In this document: positions 48,664 through 60,498 of the stretch, piece after piece
Numbering within the stretch: position 1 is the first letter of the stretch
Layout of the letters: each line of letters begins with the position of its first letter
NCBI GenBank assembly: GCA_028455995.1
Contig: JABELC010000006.1
Location: forward strand, 682,001-746,000
Source of the DNA: Scleromitrula shiraiana
Lineage: Eukaryota; Ascomycota; Leotiomycetes; Helotiales; Sclerotiniaceae
Reading direction: 5' to 3'
Length of the DNA stretch: 64,000 nt
The notes under the pieces: generated by a model
The model's database searches: none
What the model was told of the DNA's origin: nothing
The model's input: only the letters and a program-made list of their open reading frames with translations
Translations under genes and position numbers: made by a program

Positions 48664-50294
48664 GGCCTCATCCATATCTAAGATTTTATTCAAATAGGCG
48701 CGTAAATAATAAACTATTCGGCCGAACCGATTTTTGATGTCTGTTCAAGGCGCCATTATTTGAACATCAAAATACGTGCTTGTATGTGGATTGAATGGCC
48801 ATTCAAAAATTCAGCAGCGCGCGCATGGTCAGCATGTAACACCGTATTCGTTTGGTTTGGTTGGACAATGATCGACAATCAGCGTCCTCACTTGACTCGA
48901 TCAATCACTATCCATCGATCTCATGATGAAGGATGGGCCATCGAATTTTGGTGGAGATACACATCAAACGCATCACTGCCATCGGTACCAGTTCAGATCT
49001 TCAAGGCGAATGGGCATCAACACATATACTAGAAGAATTCTAAGACCCTGCAGGAAAAGAGCTCGAAAATTTGATAAAGAATAGGGAAGAGAGCCTTCTA
49101 CGACAAGGAATACCATGAAACTATCAAAGAGAGAGAAAACACCCAGACGAGCGCCGATAACTACACAATTGAGATGCCATCCATTTCTAGATGTAAGTAT
49201 TCTTAGATCTTTAGTCTACAAACTAGAAATCATTTGTTCTAGAGAAGGTACAATGTAGAAAGAGAGGAATTAGACAGGATTTAGGTTCGAGAAGAGATAT
49301 GCTATGCTAGAGGAGTGGCGGAGAGACTTGCATTTTGATGAGATATTATTGATTAGATAGGTAGATACACAGTAGTTTAGTCGAGCAAACCTTTACTTTT
49401 GTTACCTCGATATTAGAGTTAGTTGTATATAGATCTTTTTACATTGGATTGGATATTGGATATTGGATATTGAATGACGAATGAATAAACATGTGAATGT
49501 TCTTCTTGCTAAACGTACTTGCTATATACTGTGAGCCCTTCTTTCATGTGCTGCTGTAGGACGTCTGTTGATACTGGGCAGATATGCTGAGGGCAAGCAA
49601 ATTTCTTGGATATGAAGTTGCTAGTATTTATTACAAGCAGGTGCAGAATATTGAAGCTGAGTCAAACCAGGAGAATGATATGTGGTTCGTATCGTATCAT
49701 ATTCTGATATGTTAATACAATATAATTCGTTGATATGTAGGGAAGTAAGTGAGTGGTATGATATGCTACAATACAACATAATATGCTACTGAGCATCGTC
49801 CTCCCTCATATGAACAAATCATATTCTCCTTCTACATTATATGCGTGTGTGCAAATATAGATGTGCGAATATACATTCCCTTTTCTCCACGAAGCACAAT
49901 CCTTGATCTGCTTGAATGAATAGACCGCCCCGCCCCGTTCAACCCAATGAGTTCGTACGGGTGTAGGCGTTAGACTGAACCGGAATACAGTTGTTTTTCT
50001 TTGGAGGTTGGACTAGGTTGGTATCTCCTATAGAGGGAGATAGTCACTCTGCTTCCGTGCTTTCTTTCCAGCATTTTCCCTTCCTCTTTTGCCTCCCTTG
50101 CTTGGTGCTCTCGGGAGCTCGTGTGGTGGTAGTTAGCTCCATTCAGGCTTCGGCTCATTCTTTTGTATAAGATTGAAGATTTGACTTCGGTCCAAAATCT
50201 TATCCACCCATCGTCTTGGATTTTATGCAATCTAATCCAATTTCACCCCACCCATCCAGTGCAATCCAATTCCAACCCTCTTCCTTCACCCCCC
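48664..50294. other. Intergenic, no gene recognised
   Basis: No protein-like frame with support. Its left end should hold the 3' UTR of the membrane-protein gene and its right end that of HSK3. A CCAATCC-rich segment occurs near 50220-50275. Confidence 0.5.
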
Positions 50295-50691
50295 TCAACT
50301 CTCTCTCCTTCCCTGCTCACCACTCTCCCTCTTACCCTGCCCATTCCCGCCCGCAACGTTAACACCCTCCTCACCCAAAACTTTACTAGCAGCCATAAAT
50401 AAACCCCCATGAAACGCACCCAATCCTCGGATCGAATCGGCTTGTACACTCGTCATTCGGAGGAGGTTTTCGAGATCGGCTAGGTTGGCAGATAGTTGGG
50501 CGAGTTGGCTGTGGAGGTGTGACTATGGGAAGGGATGGGTTAGTGGGGTGTTGCTGGACGGGGAGTGATGGGGAAAAGGGGGAAAGGGAGGGGAGGGGGT
50601 ATGGAGAGGAGCTTACTAGTTGGCGGGGTTTTTGGCTACTGGGGACGGTGGAGAGACGGGGGTTATGGGTGGAGGGAAGTCGAGATGTCAT
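50295..50691 (-). CDS. hsk3: DASH complex subunit Hsk3
   Basis: Small subunit of the ten-protein DASH/Dam1 ring that couples kinetochores to microtubule plus ends. Two exons (50617-50691, 50295-50522) are in phase 0 with donor GTAAGC and acceptor CCATAG and give 100 aa. The Hsk3 signature is the coiled-coil SHLHSQLAQLSANLADLENL followed by LRMTSVQADSIRGLG and FHGGLFMAASKVLGEE. The N-terminus is Ser/Pro-rich and the C-terminus a Gly/Glu/Arg-rich tail. This small spliced gene is invisible as a single ORF. Confidence 0.9.
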
Positions 50692-51208
50692 AATTGGAGA
50701 TTGGGTCTTAGATTTTGAGGGTTGAGAGGACGGAGGTGTTGAAGATCAAGATAGAGTTGAAGAGTTCGGAGAGTGTTCTCACAAATGGCGAAGCTCAGAT
50801 GTATACTAAAAGTTTGTAGAGAATTGAAGAGAGTAGAGGTACGGGAGAATGGATCAAGAGAATAAAAGCGTGCCGTTGTAGTTGTGGTGGAAGTAAGAAG
50901 GTGTCGCGTCTGTTGATGATATTAATCGTAGTTTTAACGTTAAATAAAGTAAACAAATGAAAGTAGAAATAAAGCTAGGTTGATTATGTAATGCGGGGAA
51001 CCTTCCTGGTGTTCTTGTTGCTTCAAAATCATAAATCTTACATTCACAGCCAACGTCAATCAAATCAATAATTTTGAGATTATGAATTCTTCGTGCTTGA
51101 GAAGCAGATAGTTTGAATTGCGATTTTGTCTCTTGGAGTTGACAAAAGTTTCAATTACACACACTCCAATCCAAATTCCAGCCAAAATCAAATCTGCTCG
51201 TTATCTTC

Positions 51209-51885
51209 TTATGAAGGGGGATCTCGATTTATGATCCTTGCGGGACATACATTCGGAAGGCCATAATCCATACACCCTTTCAGTACATCCAAAAGTCCAC
51301 CACTGGCCGGGACTTCCATAGGTGATAACGACGAGTTCTTTTGCCATTTCTCGGTATCATTTTCAAGCACAAAAAAATTACAATCCGGTGCGAAAATCAC
51401 CGGGCTAACAAACAAGTCTGTAAGTCCCGGTATGTCTATATACATATTCTTCAAGTTAGGGATATTCCAATCGTTGGAAAAGACCCATAAGAGAATCCGC
51501 CAGCAGCGCCCCATTTTGGAGATCCGCCGCGAAAGAGTAAGCTGGCATACTGAGGATTGAAGCATAAGTTAGCAAATGTGCGGTATGGAGCGAAGGAAGG
51601 TTTGTATGATGGAAGAACTTCAGTTCGAGATTCTCTGCAAATCTGTAAGACTATTGGGAGAGGGTAACTCTGAACATGAATACGATTCTCGATATGTTCG
51701 ACGCAGATAACCCTATCTCTGGGCATGAGAAACCGCCAGATTTTGAGCCGAATCTCGGGGGCGAATTCCATGACTTGTGGAAAAATCCATTCTCTGTTTG
51801 CATTTTGTGTTGACAGTTTGTTTTTGACTTGAGCTTTTATGATGGTTCGCTGTAGAATGGTCGAAGTTGAGCCTTTTAAGCCCAA
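51209..51885 (-). pseudogene. 2EXR-domain gene with a single-base frameshift
   Basis: Fungal 2EXR (F-box-like) family, frequently expanded and of unknown function. The first frame carries the signature PEIRLKIWRFLMPRDRVICV and ICRESRTEVLPSYKPSF, then LCFNPQYASLLFRG. The frame is lost at the T-run (plus strand) near 51513-51516, and the protein continues one frame over as CWRILLWVFSNDWNIPNLKN. One added A in the minus-strand run CCAAAATGGGG restores the register (…PK-MGRCW…). No in-frame ATG gives a good start; the first ATG in frame is at the segment MEFAPE, inside the domain. Either a pseudogene or a sequence error in a homopolymer. Confidence 0.65.
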
Positions 51886-51980
51886 GATGGGCTGTGAATG
51901 ACTGATAAGTATCGGACTGATTCATATTGGAGTCATACGTTTGCTTGATTTCATGTATGATTAACTACATATGAGAGGAA

Positions 51981-52207
51981 TACCACATGGTATATGACTT
52001 CACGAACCAAAGCTACATTTCGCATTTTTATTGTTAATTATCTAGTTTCTGGTTGAAGAATAAAGAGTTTTCAACTATTAACATTAGATAAAACTAGATG
52101 GTTATTCAAAATCGAAATAAATAATGTGTTTTTTTTCGATTGATTAATTTTTGATAGAAACCTGAAATGTAGCTTTGGCTTATGAATTAATACATCCCCT
52201 GGTGTAC
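51981..52207. mobile_element. MITE-like element, copy A
   Basis: About 220 bp, AT-rich, with imperfect terminal inverted repeats. The inner halves of the ends are perfect: CCAAAGCTACATTTC at the left and GAAATGTAGCTTTGG at the right. The outer halves match ATGTATTAATTCAT with mismatches. It contains no ORF, and its ends and interior (ATCTAGTTTCT) resemble copies B and C. The exact borders and any target duplication are uncertain. Confidence 0.65.
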
Positions 52208-52589
52208 CATTCATTACTTTTGATGATTTGGAACATTCTCGATATGCGCTTCATTCATGACTCCAAATCCACCTAGGAATTGATTTGAGAGGTCGTATTG
52301 ACGGGTATTAATCTTAATTCTTGGGCAGATATCATTAATATCTGATATATATAAAATACAAAGAAGTAAACCATTCCAAGTATCCAAAGGATATTTCCTC
52401 ATGAATCTTATGGAGAATCAACACTGACAATTCTTATAGATTCATATGTATCCTCAACTTAAGATCCCTTCCGCTCTTTCCACCCACAATCTTTTGACGC
52501 CCATTATTGTTAAATTTTCGATTGATAATCCAGCGGTCATTGATTTTCGAAGATTATTTACAGCATATCAAAAATACCACATCCCATCA

Positions 52590-53414
52590 TTACTCCAGCA
52601 GAATTCCCCCAATACCTATACGTGTTGTATCCGTTATAGTAGATTGAGACCTACTTGATTTCAAATAACAATAACCATTCTTCGTCATATCGGAAGGGAA
52701 TTGTACCACCCATTCAACACCCAGACATGGACCAGTCTCGGCAGAAGCTGTAGTATTCTTGCTATATGTCGAGCAAGCATCGAAACAAGTATCTATAGAC
52801 TCCACATAAACACGCTTTAAATCATTTCCGGGTGCTACATCGGTTTGGCATAGGATTTGGTATGAATCATTGTTGGTCGATACAGGGGATGTATAGGTTG
52901 TGCCATTTTTCAAAGGACAACCGGCCGCGTCTACGGTTACTGTTTTCGTGGCTGCAGGTGATGATATGGTTTGAGTGGCAGGCGATAATGTAACGGGAGA
53001 TGCTGTACCAGCATTTGAGCAACTGCAAAAATGATCAATGGGAAAATTCCACACAGTTGACGCAACAACATACTCTTTTGCCATCGAAGAATCTTTTTTC
53101 TGGTGCGAAGTCACGCCAGCCGCGATCCCACCACCAAGTCCTCCACCAATTAAAAACGCCACAATCGCGACAATCAGCCAAGTTGATGGCATTCCCAAGG
53201 CAGTTCGACCCTTTTTACCCGACGAACCATCCACCACCGGGTATGTATTTTCACTCGAATAATCCCATTTTGGAGGAAGAGGTTGTGGATCGGCAATCTG
53301 AGTTGGTACCATTTGCGGCTGATTCGAAATGATTCCTGAGTGTTGGTCTGCTGAAATATGTTGGAGATCCGAATATCGTTCATCCATCGCTTTCATATCC
53401 TCTGGAGGTGACAT
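52590..53414 (-). CDS. Single-pass membrane protein with Cys-containing outer domain, 257 aa
   Basis: Two exons (53074-53414, 52590-53022) join in phase through a 51-nt intron with donor GTATGT and acceptor TTTTGCAG; the intron is also open, so a longer unspliced frame exists by chance. The N-terminal about 70 residues are cytoplasmic and polar. A transmembrane helix follows (WLIVAIVAFLIGGGLGGGIA), then a short linker, a Ser/Thr-rich segment, and a domain with six cysteines (CPLKNG.., ILCQTD.., CFDACS.., CLGVEW.., YCYLKS) like the PAN/apple-type domains seen in fungal surface proteins. Type II topology is inferred. No signal peptide. The specific role is not known. Confidence 0.78.
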   Translation of the reverse strand: MSPPEDMKAMDERYSDLQHISADQHSGIISNQPQMVPTQIADPQPLPPKWDYSSENTYPVVDGSSGKKGRTALGMPSTWLIVAIVAFLIGGGLGGGIAAGVTSHQKKDSSMAKEYVVASTVWNFPIDHFCSCSNAGTASPVTLSPATQTISSPAATKTVTVDAAGCPLKNGTTYTSPVSTNNDSYQILCQTDVAPGNDLKRVYVESIDTCFDACSTYSKNTTASAETGPCLGVEWVVQFPSDMTKNGYCYLKSSRSQSTITDTTRIGIGGILLE

Positions 53415-55484
53415 TGGAGCTTTATTGTAGCTTCGGCCCTTACTCGACTAAAAGTGAACGGGGTTTTCTTTGGAAAAAGTGACAGGAAAACAAGAAGATA
53501 AGTCTCAATCAAAATGATCTTCATGTAAATTACTATGGACACAATTCGGAAAGGAATAGTCACCCTAGTCTTGGTACTGATTGCATGATCTTTGCAATCA
53601 TACACGGTTCTGATACTTTGACAAACTCCCCCTTAAATGCAATAGATGGGGCGCAGTTGGGTTTTGTACAACCTCATTGGCAATCTTAAGAAATGCGGCT
53701 GGATTGCAACTTTTTTTGGAACATTTTGAATGCTCGTCTTGAAGAAATAAATGTTAAGGAATCAGCCGATAAATGCATTATATCCTTGGCTTCTAGGGTA
53801 TCTAGGTCTCGATCGCTTTGGAATCATGCTCTATACGTTTATTTTAGATGGTTCTTCTTGGGATGACGAGCTGATAAGTATAGCCATTGCGCTACCCATT
53901 CCTTCGTGTTTCTCTCGTTTAGGTTGCTGACAACCGCCCCCCCCTGTACAACCAGTATCCATAGCTTGTATCAAAAGACGATTGGGGAGTTCATTCTAAG
54001 TTTGAGATAAGGTTATTTGTTATATTTTGGTTGGGTTGGGGAACGTTTGCGAGGGGGTAACTACCGCTTACATTAAGTGCTAGTGGGTTGTTAAATGCAG
54101 TTTTTGTCGATGCCAACGGTGGGTTACCTACTATTGTATGTAAATTTCTCGGTGTTTCCTAGTTCTCTATCTGCCAAGAGTGCTTGATCTCTCTTATCCT
54201 TTTCGATATTCTATCTTCTCCATTGTCTCAATTCATAGATACTCCGGAATTCTGTAGCGGTATTGGTGTTCTCATGTTTTCTCACCTCATCCTCTTCTTC
54301 TGTACAACATCACATCCTAGTTCCTTCGTCTATTGAAATAACCTTCTCGATTTTTATGTCAACTGAGATACATACTAGGTATGTATTCGATCGGTGAACA
54401 AGGGGGGCTTATATGCTTATATCTCTTCCAAAGGAATAAGTATTCATGCAATCTTACTCCCAAGATTTATAAAGCTTACATTATCGTCGTTCGTTACACA
54501 TCTATTTATCGTATTTCCGTATTTGCTTCCACAACTTCCAAAGGGTGCATTACTTCATGCACCAAAACTATATTTCAGATTTTTATTAAAAACTAAATAG
54601 TTAAAAATATTATTATTTGTATTGATTTTTAGTAACTAAACAATTCTATCTGACCTTATTAAATCAAAATATCAAAACATTCCATCATAAATTGGACAAT
54701 TAATATATAAATTTGAAGATGGCGCATGAACAAATACACCCTTTAGTGAACCATAAGAAAAGAAATTCCTCAACTAAAGAAATGAAGTGCAAGCCCTTGC
54801 CCTTTTCAATGTCATCTTTAATGTACTATATGAGACTTTTCATGAACTGTTCTACAAGACTGTTAGTCAAATAGCAAGATCATAAATTACACTTCCGTTG
54901 ATAAACGTCAGCAAAAGATAGATTACACATTCCTAAATCTCTAAGGCAGCAAGTTGCATTGTACGCTCATTTGAAAATGCTAGGCAGACTTTGTAGAGGC
55001 TCATAGTAGGCCAATTGTTCTATACATTGATGCCACTGATATTCGACAACATAAACACCAAATACAAAGTTCAGTAAGTATAAATACTGAAGGTGATCAG
55101 GTAAGCCATTTGTTCTCATTTCTTTTATTTCCCTGTTCTGAGTGCCGGCTCCATGTCACCCCACCCCCATCCATGTACAAAAAGAGGCTCAAAATTCAAT
55201 ATCTCAAAATAACAAGCATTTCAAAGTATCTACTTTCGGTTGCCCTCTATATTCAAATATTCCGATCTCTTTGCTTGACTTGACCTCCTCATGTCCTCTC
55301 ACCCTCCTCGCTTCATTTCCCAACAGGTCTATCCACATACCAACAAACCTGATCAGCTTTCTTTCCTCCTTCAATCTTTCTTTCGTAAATCTTGAAGTAC
55401 AAGTAAGTATGCAATTCATACATATCCAACCGTTTTCCTCATCTTAATCTATCTCATCCAATATTTCCCGATATTATTATACAT
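53415..55484. other. Intergenic with MITE copy B
   Basis: Holds copy B of the MITE-like family at about 54534-54750. No supported gene; short frames near 54381-54600 overlap the element edge. Confidence 0.5.
54534..54750. mobile_element. MITE-like element, copy B
   Basis: About 215 bp, very AT-rich. The ends are inverted repeats: AAAGGGTGCATTACTTCATG at the left and CATGAACAAATACACCCTTT at the right. The left interior (CCAAAACTATATTTCAG) matches copy A (CCAAAGCTACATTTCAG) with transitions only. No ORF. Confidence 0.7.
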
Positions 55485-56900
55485 TCAAAAAGGATACGAA
55501 GGAAACAAACTCACATCTTTCAAAAGCTCCCCTTCCCGAGCCCCAATCCTCCTAATAACCTTTTGACTCACTATATTTCTCGGATCAATTTTCGCGACTA
55601 GAGTTGTGATATTTTTTCTTGCTATCATGTATACCAATATTAGTTCCTTTTCATTACACACCCCCGTGTTCCCCACCCAATCTCCCATCTATCCCTCCGT
55701 ATGCCCCACAAAAGAAAATAGATAGAAAGGAAAAGACATGCCTTCTAAATCCCAATAGATCTTCATAAATTCCCGCACGGCTTCACTCGCATATCCCTGT
55801 CCCCAATAATGGTAATTAAAACAGTAGCCGAATTCTAGACCTTGCGGCGAGGGACGGTTGGTTCCTATGAGTCCTATCATTTTCTTCCGGTTTTGCTTTT
55901 CGGACTGAGAGGGAAGCGACGTTGTAGACTTGCAGGGGCGGGAGGGCTCTAGATGTAAGAGGGAGGAAGACTTTAGTTAGGCTAGGTTGGGTGAAGAAGG
56001 GTAAGTGGTGGATGGTCTGATGGGGCAGATGGTTGTGGAGATTAAGATAAAGAAAGCAATGGGGAGAAATGAAATATTATGAAATGAAATGAAATGGCGT
56101 GGGTGCTCCGATAATTGTAACGAGGTGATGAACTAAAATGAGAAGACAACAATGAATGAAAACAACACCGAGGATTATATATCTTATCCCAAAATTTCGA
56201 AGTCATTTCAAAGTCAACTTGAAATAGCTAAGATACTCAGCTCAAGGATCGAATTGAATGGGACATGATGAGATCAACTGGGAAACTTCCCACGAGTATT
56301 TGAACATTTAACGTTCTCCGTATCTTTATTCCTATCCCCCCCTTTTCTCCTCCTACTTCCCCATCATCGTCATAACCCTTACCCCTTGTATTATTGTTCT
56401 TCTTCCCACGCTACTATACCCTTCCCAGGATAGTAAACACCGGAAGAAAAAGAACACGAAACAACATACCTGTACGCTCATCCTCAGTCCCCTCAACCTC
56501 AATCATAACAGCAAACTTATCAATCCCCTCCTCCAACCCCCCATCCTCCTTCGGAAGCACAAACTTCATAACCTCCACCATTTCATCTTTTGATGCTGCA
56601 GGGGCCATCGTTCTATTTGATACTTATGTTACTACGTTGGTTTTTAATCCACAAAGGCGACAGGTCGAAAGTAAACCAGATATATTCCTGTAATTAATAG
56701 GGGATAGAGAAAGAGAGAGGAAGGAACAAGAGAGAGAGAGAGAAATCATACGACCAACTCATCGTTCTCTCATCCCTCCATATATCATAAAAATCATCTA
56801 GATGATCATTCATTGACAGCCTTTCTAGCTGAATTCTTGGTTTGGGACTGGGATTGGGATTTTCGCTTGAATTGAGGGGGGTTTGTTGTGAGGTGGCCAT
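55485..56900 (-). CDS. GNAT-family N-acetyltransferase
   Basis: RimJ/RimL-like GNAT acetyltransferase, transferring acetyl from acetyl-CoA to an unknown substrate. Four exons (56752-56900, 56470-56612, 55738-55948, 55485-55617) join in phase to 211 aa. Visible parts are the helix ERLSMNDHLDDFYDIWRDER, then the core strand KKMIGLIGTNRPSPQGLEFG, the acetyl-CoA segment YCFNYHYWGQGYASEAVREF (equivalent of the Q/RxxGxG/A loop: WGQGYA), and the motif B region TLVAKIDPRNIVSQKVIRRI. Intron 2 is long (about 520 nt). The donor of intron 3 (GTCTTT) is weak but is the only one that keeps phase and yields DLEGIKNITTLVAKIDPRN. The last residues may extend through one more exon, since GTGAGT follows LLKD. 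Confidence 0.82.
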
Positions 56901-57425
56901 TTTAACTCGAAGAGGGATGGTTAGTTGGTTGGCTGTGAAAGGAAAGAATAGGTATTGATTGCGATGCAATATGGATTGATAAACATATATTTCTATCACT
57001 TTATAGATTTATTCAATAGGAACGAGAACTAATTGTAGACTAATATATAGATAGATGAACTTTGTCTATATATATCATTCATATCGTGGTACATAACGCC
57101 GTGTTACTCATCTTATATACATACTTCTTGTCAAGCGGAGTATCGTATGAGTAATACGGCGATGGGAGAAGCCATCGGATACGGAGTAGATAGATACCCA
57201 CAAAAATGTGAGATGGGCACAACGGTCAGCTAATGCGGGGGTAGGGTGGGGTGGGGTGTCATGTTGTGATATGGAACTAGAAATGTACGGAGTAGTAACC
57301 TACTGCGAGTGAGGGCTAGAAAACTTATCTATGAAATGAACGACGAATATAATATGATATGATAAACCTTTCTTGTATTTGTTACCGTGTTCGACAAGTG
57401 ATATAAACATTTATATAGCAAGAGC
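56901..57425. other. Intergenic between GNAT and fasciclin genes
   Basis: Promoter of the GNAT gene and 3' flank of the fasciclin gene. Nothing else recognised. Confidence 0.5.
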
Positions 57426-59027
57426 CTACAACTCTTCACTATACTTCTCCTCACCCTCTCCTTCCAAAAATGGTTCCAATCTCTCAATCAAATCCTCCAC
57501 CTCTAACTCCTCACCCATCCATATACTATCCTTCTTCTCCACTCCGCCTACCGTCTTTGGCGGGATAAGTACCGAACTAAGAACATGAATAACGCCATCC
57601 TTAGCCAACCCATCCTGAACACTAACACTACTGAATCCATTGATCTTAATGCTAATCAACCCTCCATATCTCGCAATATCAATACTGAGACTCTTCCCCT
57701 CAAGAAGCGTCTGCAAATCAACGTGGAAATATCCTTTCGGAATACCACTTCCATTAACTTCATTCATAGCCTCGGAATCATCATCCCTATCTTTATTCCC
57801 ATAAAAAGCATCCGAATAAAGTGTCTGATTAGCAACAACATGGTATTTCAACAACGCCTTAAGATATTTTCTTCCTGTATCACTAAACAGAAATGCATTA
57901 ATCCTTGGGCCTAATTTCTTAAACGCCCAGTTGCTGGGTGCGAATAATGTGCCACCAGTATGATGAGATTCCTTAATAGCATCGAAAAGACCTGTTTTTT
58001 CGAGTCCGAGTTGAAGCGTTGAGAATTCATTGGGGAGGAACTCGATGATCTTTAGAGCGGGAGGTGGTGGGAGAAGGAGGGAATCAACGCCGTGGATTAC
58101 ACCGTTGGTACCGAACTAGATGGGGGGAAGAAATTAGTATGCTGGATATAGGAATATATGCATGCCAATTGAAGGGGGAACACTCACAATATTCACCGCA
58201 ACAACCCTACTATAAAAGTTAACCGCCAAACCCTTCAACCCCAAACCAACTCTCAAGCGTTGAGCTTCATCACCCAAACTCTCCTCCTTCAACAAACTAG
58301 GCACAGTATGCGAAACCAAGATCCTTCCCGCGGGGTAAAAATCTCCCGAAATATGATATCGAAGAACCTTCTTGATTAATTCCTTCGAGGGTTTGTGATC
58401 CTTATCTTTATGGTGATCAGGGATCTTCTCAAATGCCGCATCGGTGGGTGCAAAGACGGTGAAATTTGATGAGTCGGTGCTGTTGAGTAGGGATACAATA
58501 TCTGGGTATTCGTTGATGAGTTTGGCGAATTTGGTGGTGTATTTGCTTTGGGAAATTAATTGGTAGACGGTTTGATTGGGTTTTCCATGACCGTGATGGG
58601 GATCATGATGAGGGGGCTTTCCATGAGGAGGTTTTCCGTGGCCTGGAGGTGGTGGTCCATGATGGGGTGGATGATCGTGATCATGATCATGGTCGAAAAT
58701 ATCGATATTCTCAACGGTAGATATGGCAGAGTCTAACCAGCCTTGTGTATCGAATTTGGTCATTGAATGATGACATTCGATGATATTGTGATGAGCTTTA
58801 TCACCAGCTTCGGATACCAATTGCATAGCATTATCGAAAGCATTTTCACCCCATGATTTGGCATCTTCGATGTGAGAGATCACATTATCTTTGGTTTTAT
58901 CGAGCCAGGTTTTTGAATCTTTCTGAGATTCTATAATGATTTGGTTTATTAATTGTTCATCTGGTATGACAAACGCAGATGTATTGGAAATTGCCACAAG
59001 TGGTAAAAGAGTAGTTGAGAACTTCAT
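57426..59027 (-). CDS. Secreted fasciclin (FAS1) protein with His-rich linker, 509 aa
   Basis: Two exons (58188-59027, 57426-58115) in phase 0. The signal peptide is MKFSTTLLPLVAISNTSAFV. Residues about 20-100 are helical. A His/Pro/Gly-rich segment follows (DHDHDHDHPPHHGPPPP..), then the first FAS1 domain from about residue 150 (NQTVYQLISQ.., NFTVFAPTDAAFEKIP, VLRYHISGDF), whose last strand continues into exon 2 as FGTNGVIHGVDSLLLPP. The second FAS1 domain follows (GGTLFAPSNWAFKKLGP, ALLKYHVVANQTLYSD, KDGVIHVLSSVLIPP). It is probably cell-wall or adhesion related; no GPI signal is visible at the acidic C-terminus. In exon 2 the frame upstream of residue LKYHV has no start codon, so the exon is only found by splicing. 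Confidence 0.92.
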
Positions 59028-60498
59028 CTTGATAATGATGTTCAATGAATGAAAAAGGGAGAGAAAGGGGTCAATTGAGGGGGAATCTTGATGTTAAATG
59101 CGTATAACAAAGACTAAAGTAGTATGACGCCTTCAAGGTTGCCGCGTATACACATGAAAGTGATACGGAACGGGTATAGGATTTAAGAATCCGATGTTTC
59201 TGGGTTAAAACATTTGACGTATCTATCTATCATCGATATATCATAATGTTTACCATGAAGAATGATACAAATACAATACATATATCTCATTCATTACCTA
59301 GATATCCTCCTCCCTTTTCTCCCTTTTCTCCCTTTTACCTCTTCCTTCCCTTTCCCAAATTACATACAACGACAACCGAAATACGCTCTCCCGGGCTGTA
59401 TACGCGTACAGTACAACACGACACGCAAATAAGCAATGAAGATCATCTCACCTCACCTCACCTCAGATCATAACATCATCGATCCCAAAAATGGCGTGGC
59501 ACTCCCACACGAATGGCTTTATGCAAAACGTCTCGGACCTTCATAGCTCCAACCAATCATAGCCAAGATAATGCATTACCCCTCGATTTCCATCGGGATT
59601 TATAAGCGCCGACTTCTCCATCCTTTCGTTTCATAAAACTTGTTTACTAGATTTTGGCTTCTCATTATTCGTATTCGTACAATTATATATCATTGTTGGG
59701 ATTTGTAAGCTAGATGATGATTGAGTATCTACTAACTTGAAGCTAATTCTAATAAACAACTAATTCCTCCATTATATTCACTACAGCATCTAACTATTTC
59801 TTCCCCGCCCCGCTATCCACCCCAGTTACAATTCCGGATTCCGCTCCCGCTCCCGTGCTCCCGTCCGCCTAATCACTAGCAACCCCAAAACTCGTGGTAG
59901 CATCTAAGGAACCCCCAATTTCATGAAAAGACTATCAATGTTACAAACAAAATCTTTGTTGCACTAGGGGTGCCAGTGTATTAATTCATGCACTATCTTC
60001 CAATTCATATATATCAATCATCTAGTTTCTACTAATCGAACAATGAAAAGTTTTAATCTGATAATATTAAATAAGAGTTCAAGTTTGTGATTTTTCGAAA
60101 ACGAACCGATGAATATATTCTTTTCAATTCATTATTTTTTGATTAAAACTCAAATAGTGAAGATGGTTCATGGATTAATACATCCACTAATGACTCGGAA
60201 CCTATTTTATAATATCTTAGATACTATCGGATACCTTGGTATAACACCGTGACTATTCAAAAAGAGTTATATGATATATCCATATTCATATTACAGTTTC
60301 TTCACTATACTATACTCGTGCAATCTCAATTTTACCATGGAGTAGTTCCAAGTACTAGTACCCAAGAAATCTACTAGTATCAAAGAATAAGCCGCGCGAA
60401 AACGGAAATCTATTCAATCCCGAAGAAAGTCATAATCATAATGTCTCTACTAGTAGAGTGGTATATTGGCGTAGAACATAGGTCACGATACACTCAAA
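59028..60498. other. Intergenic with MITE copy C
   Basis: Left part is the fasciclin promoter. Pyrimidine-rich (TTTTCTCCC)n appears at about 59310-59340. Copy C of the MITE-like family lies at about 59961-60193. No gene recognised. Confidence 0.5.
59961..60193. mobile_element. MITE-like element, copy C
   Basis: About 230 bp, AT-rich, ends inverted: TGTATTAATTCATGCACTAT (+CTTC) at the left and the complement of TGTATTAATCCATGAACCAT (+CTTC) at the right, 21 of 24 bases matching. The interior shares ATCTAGTTTCT and a TTTTCGAAAACG-like segment with copy A. No ORF. Confidence 0.72.
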
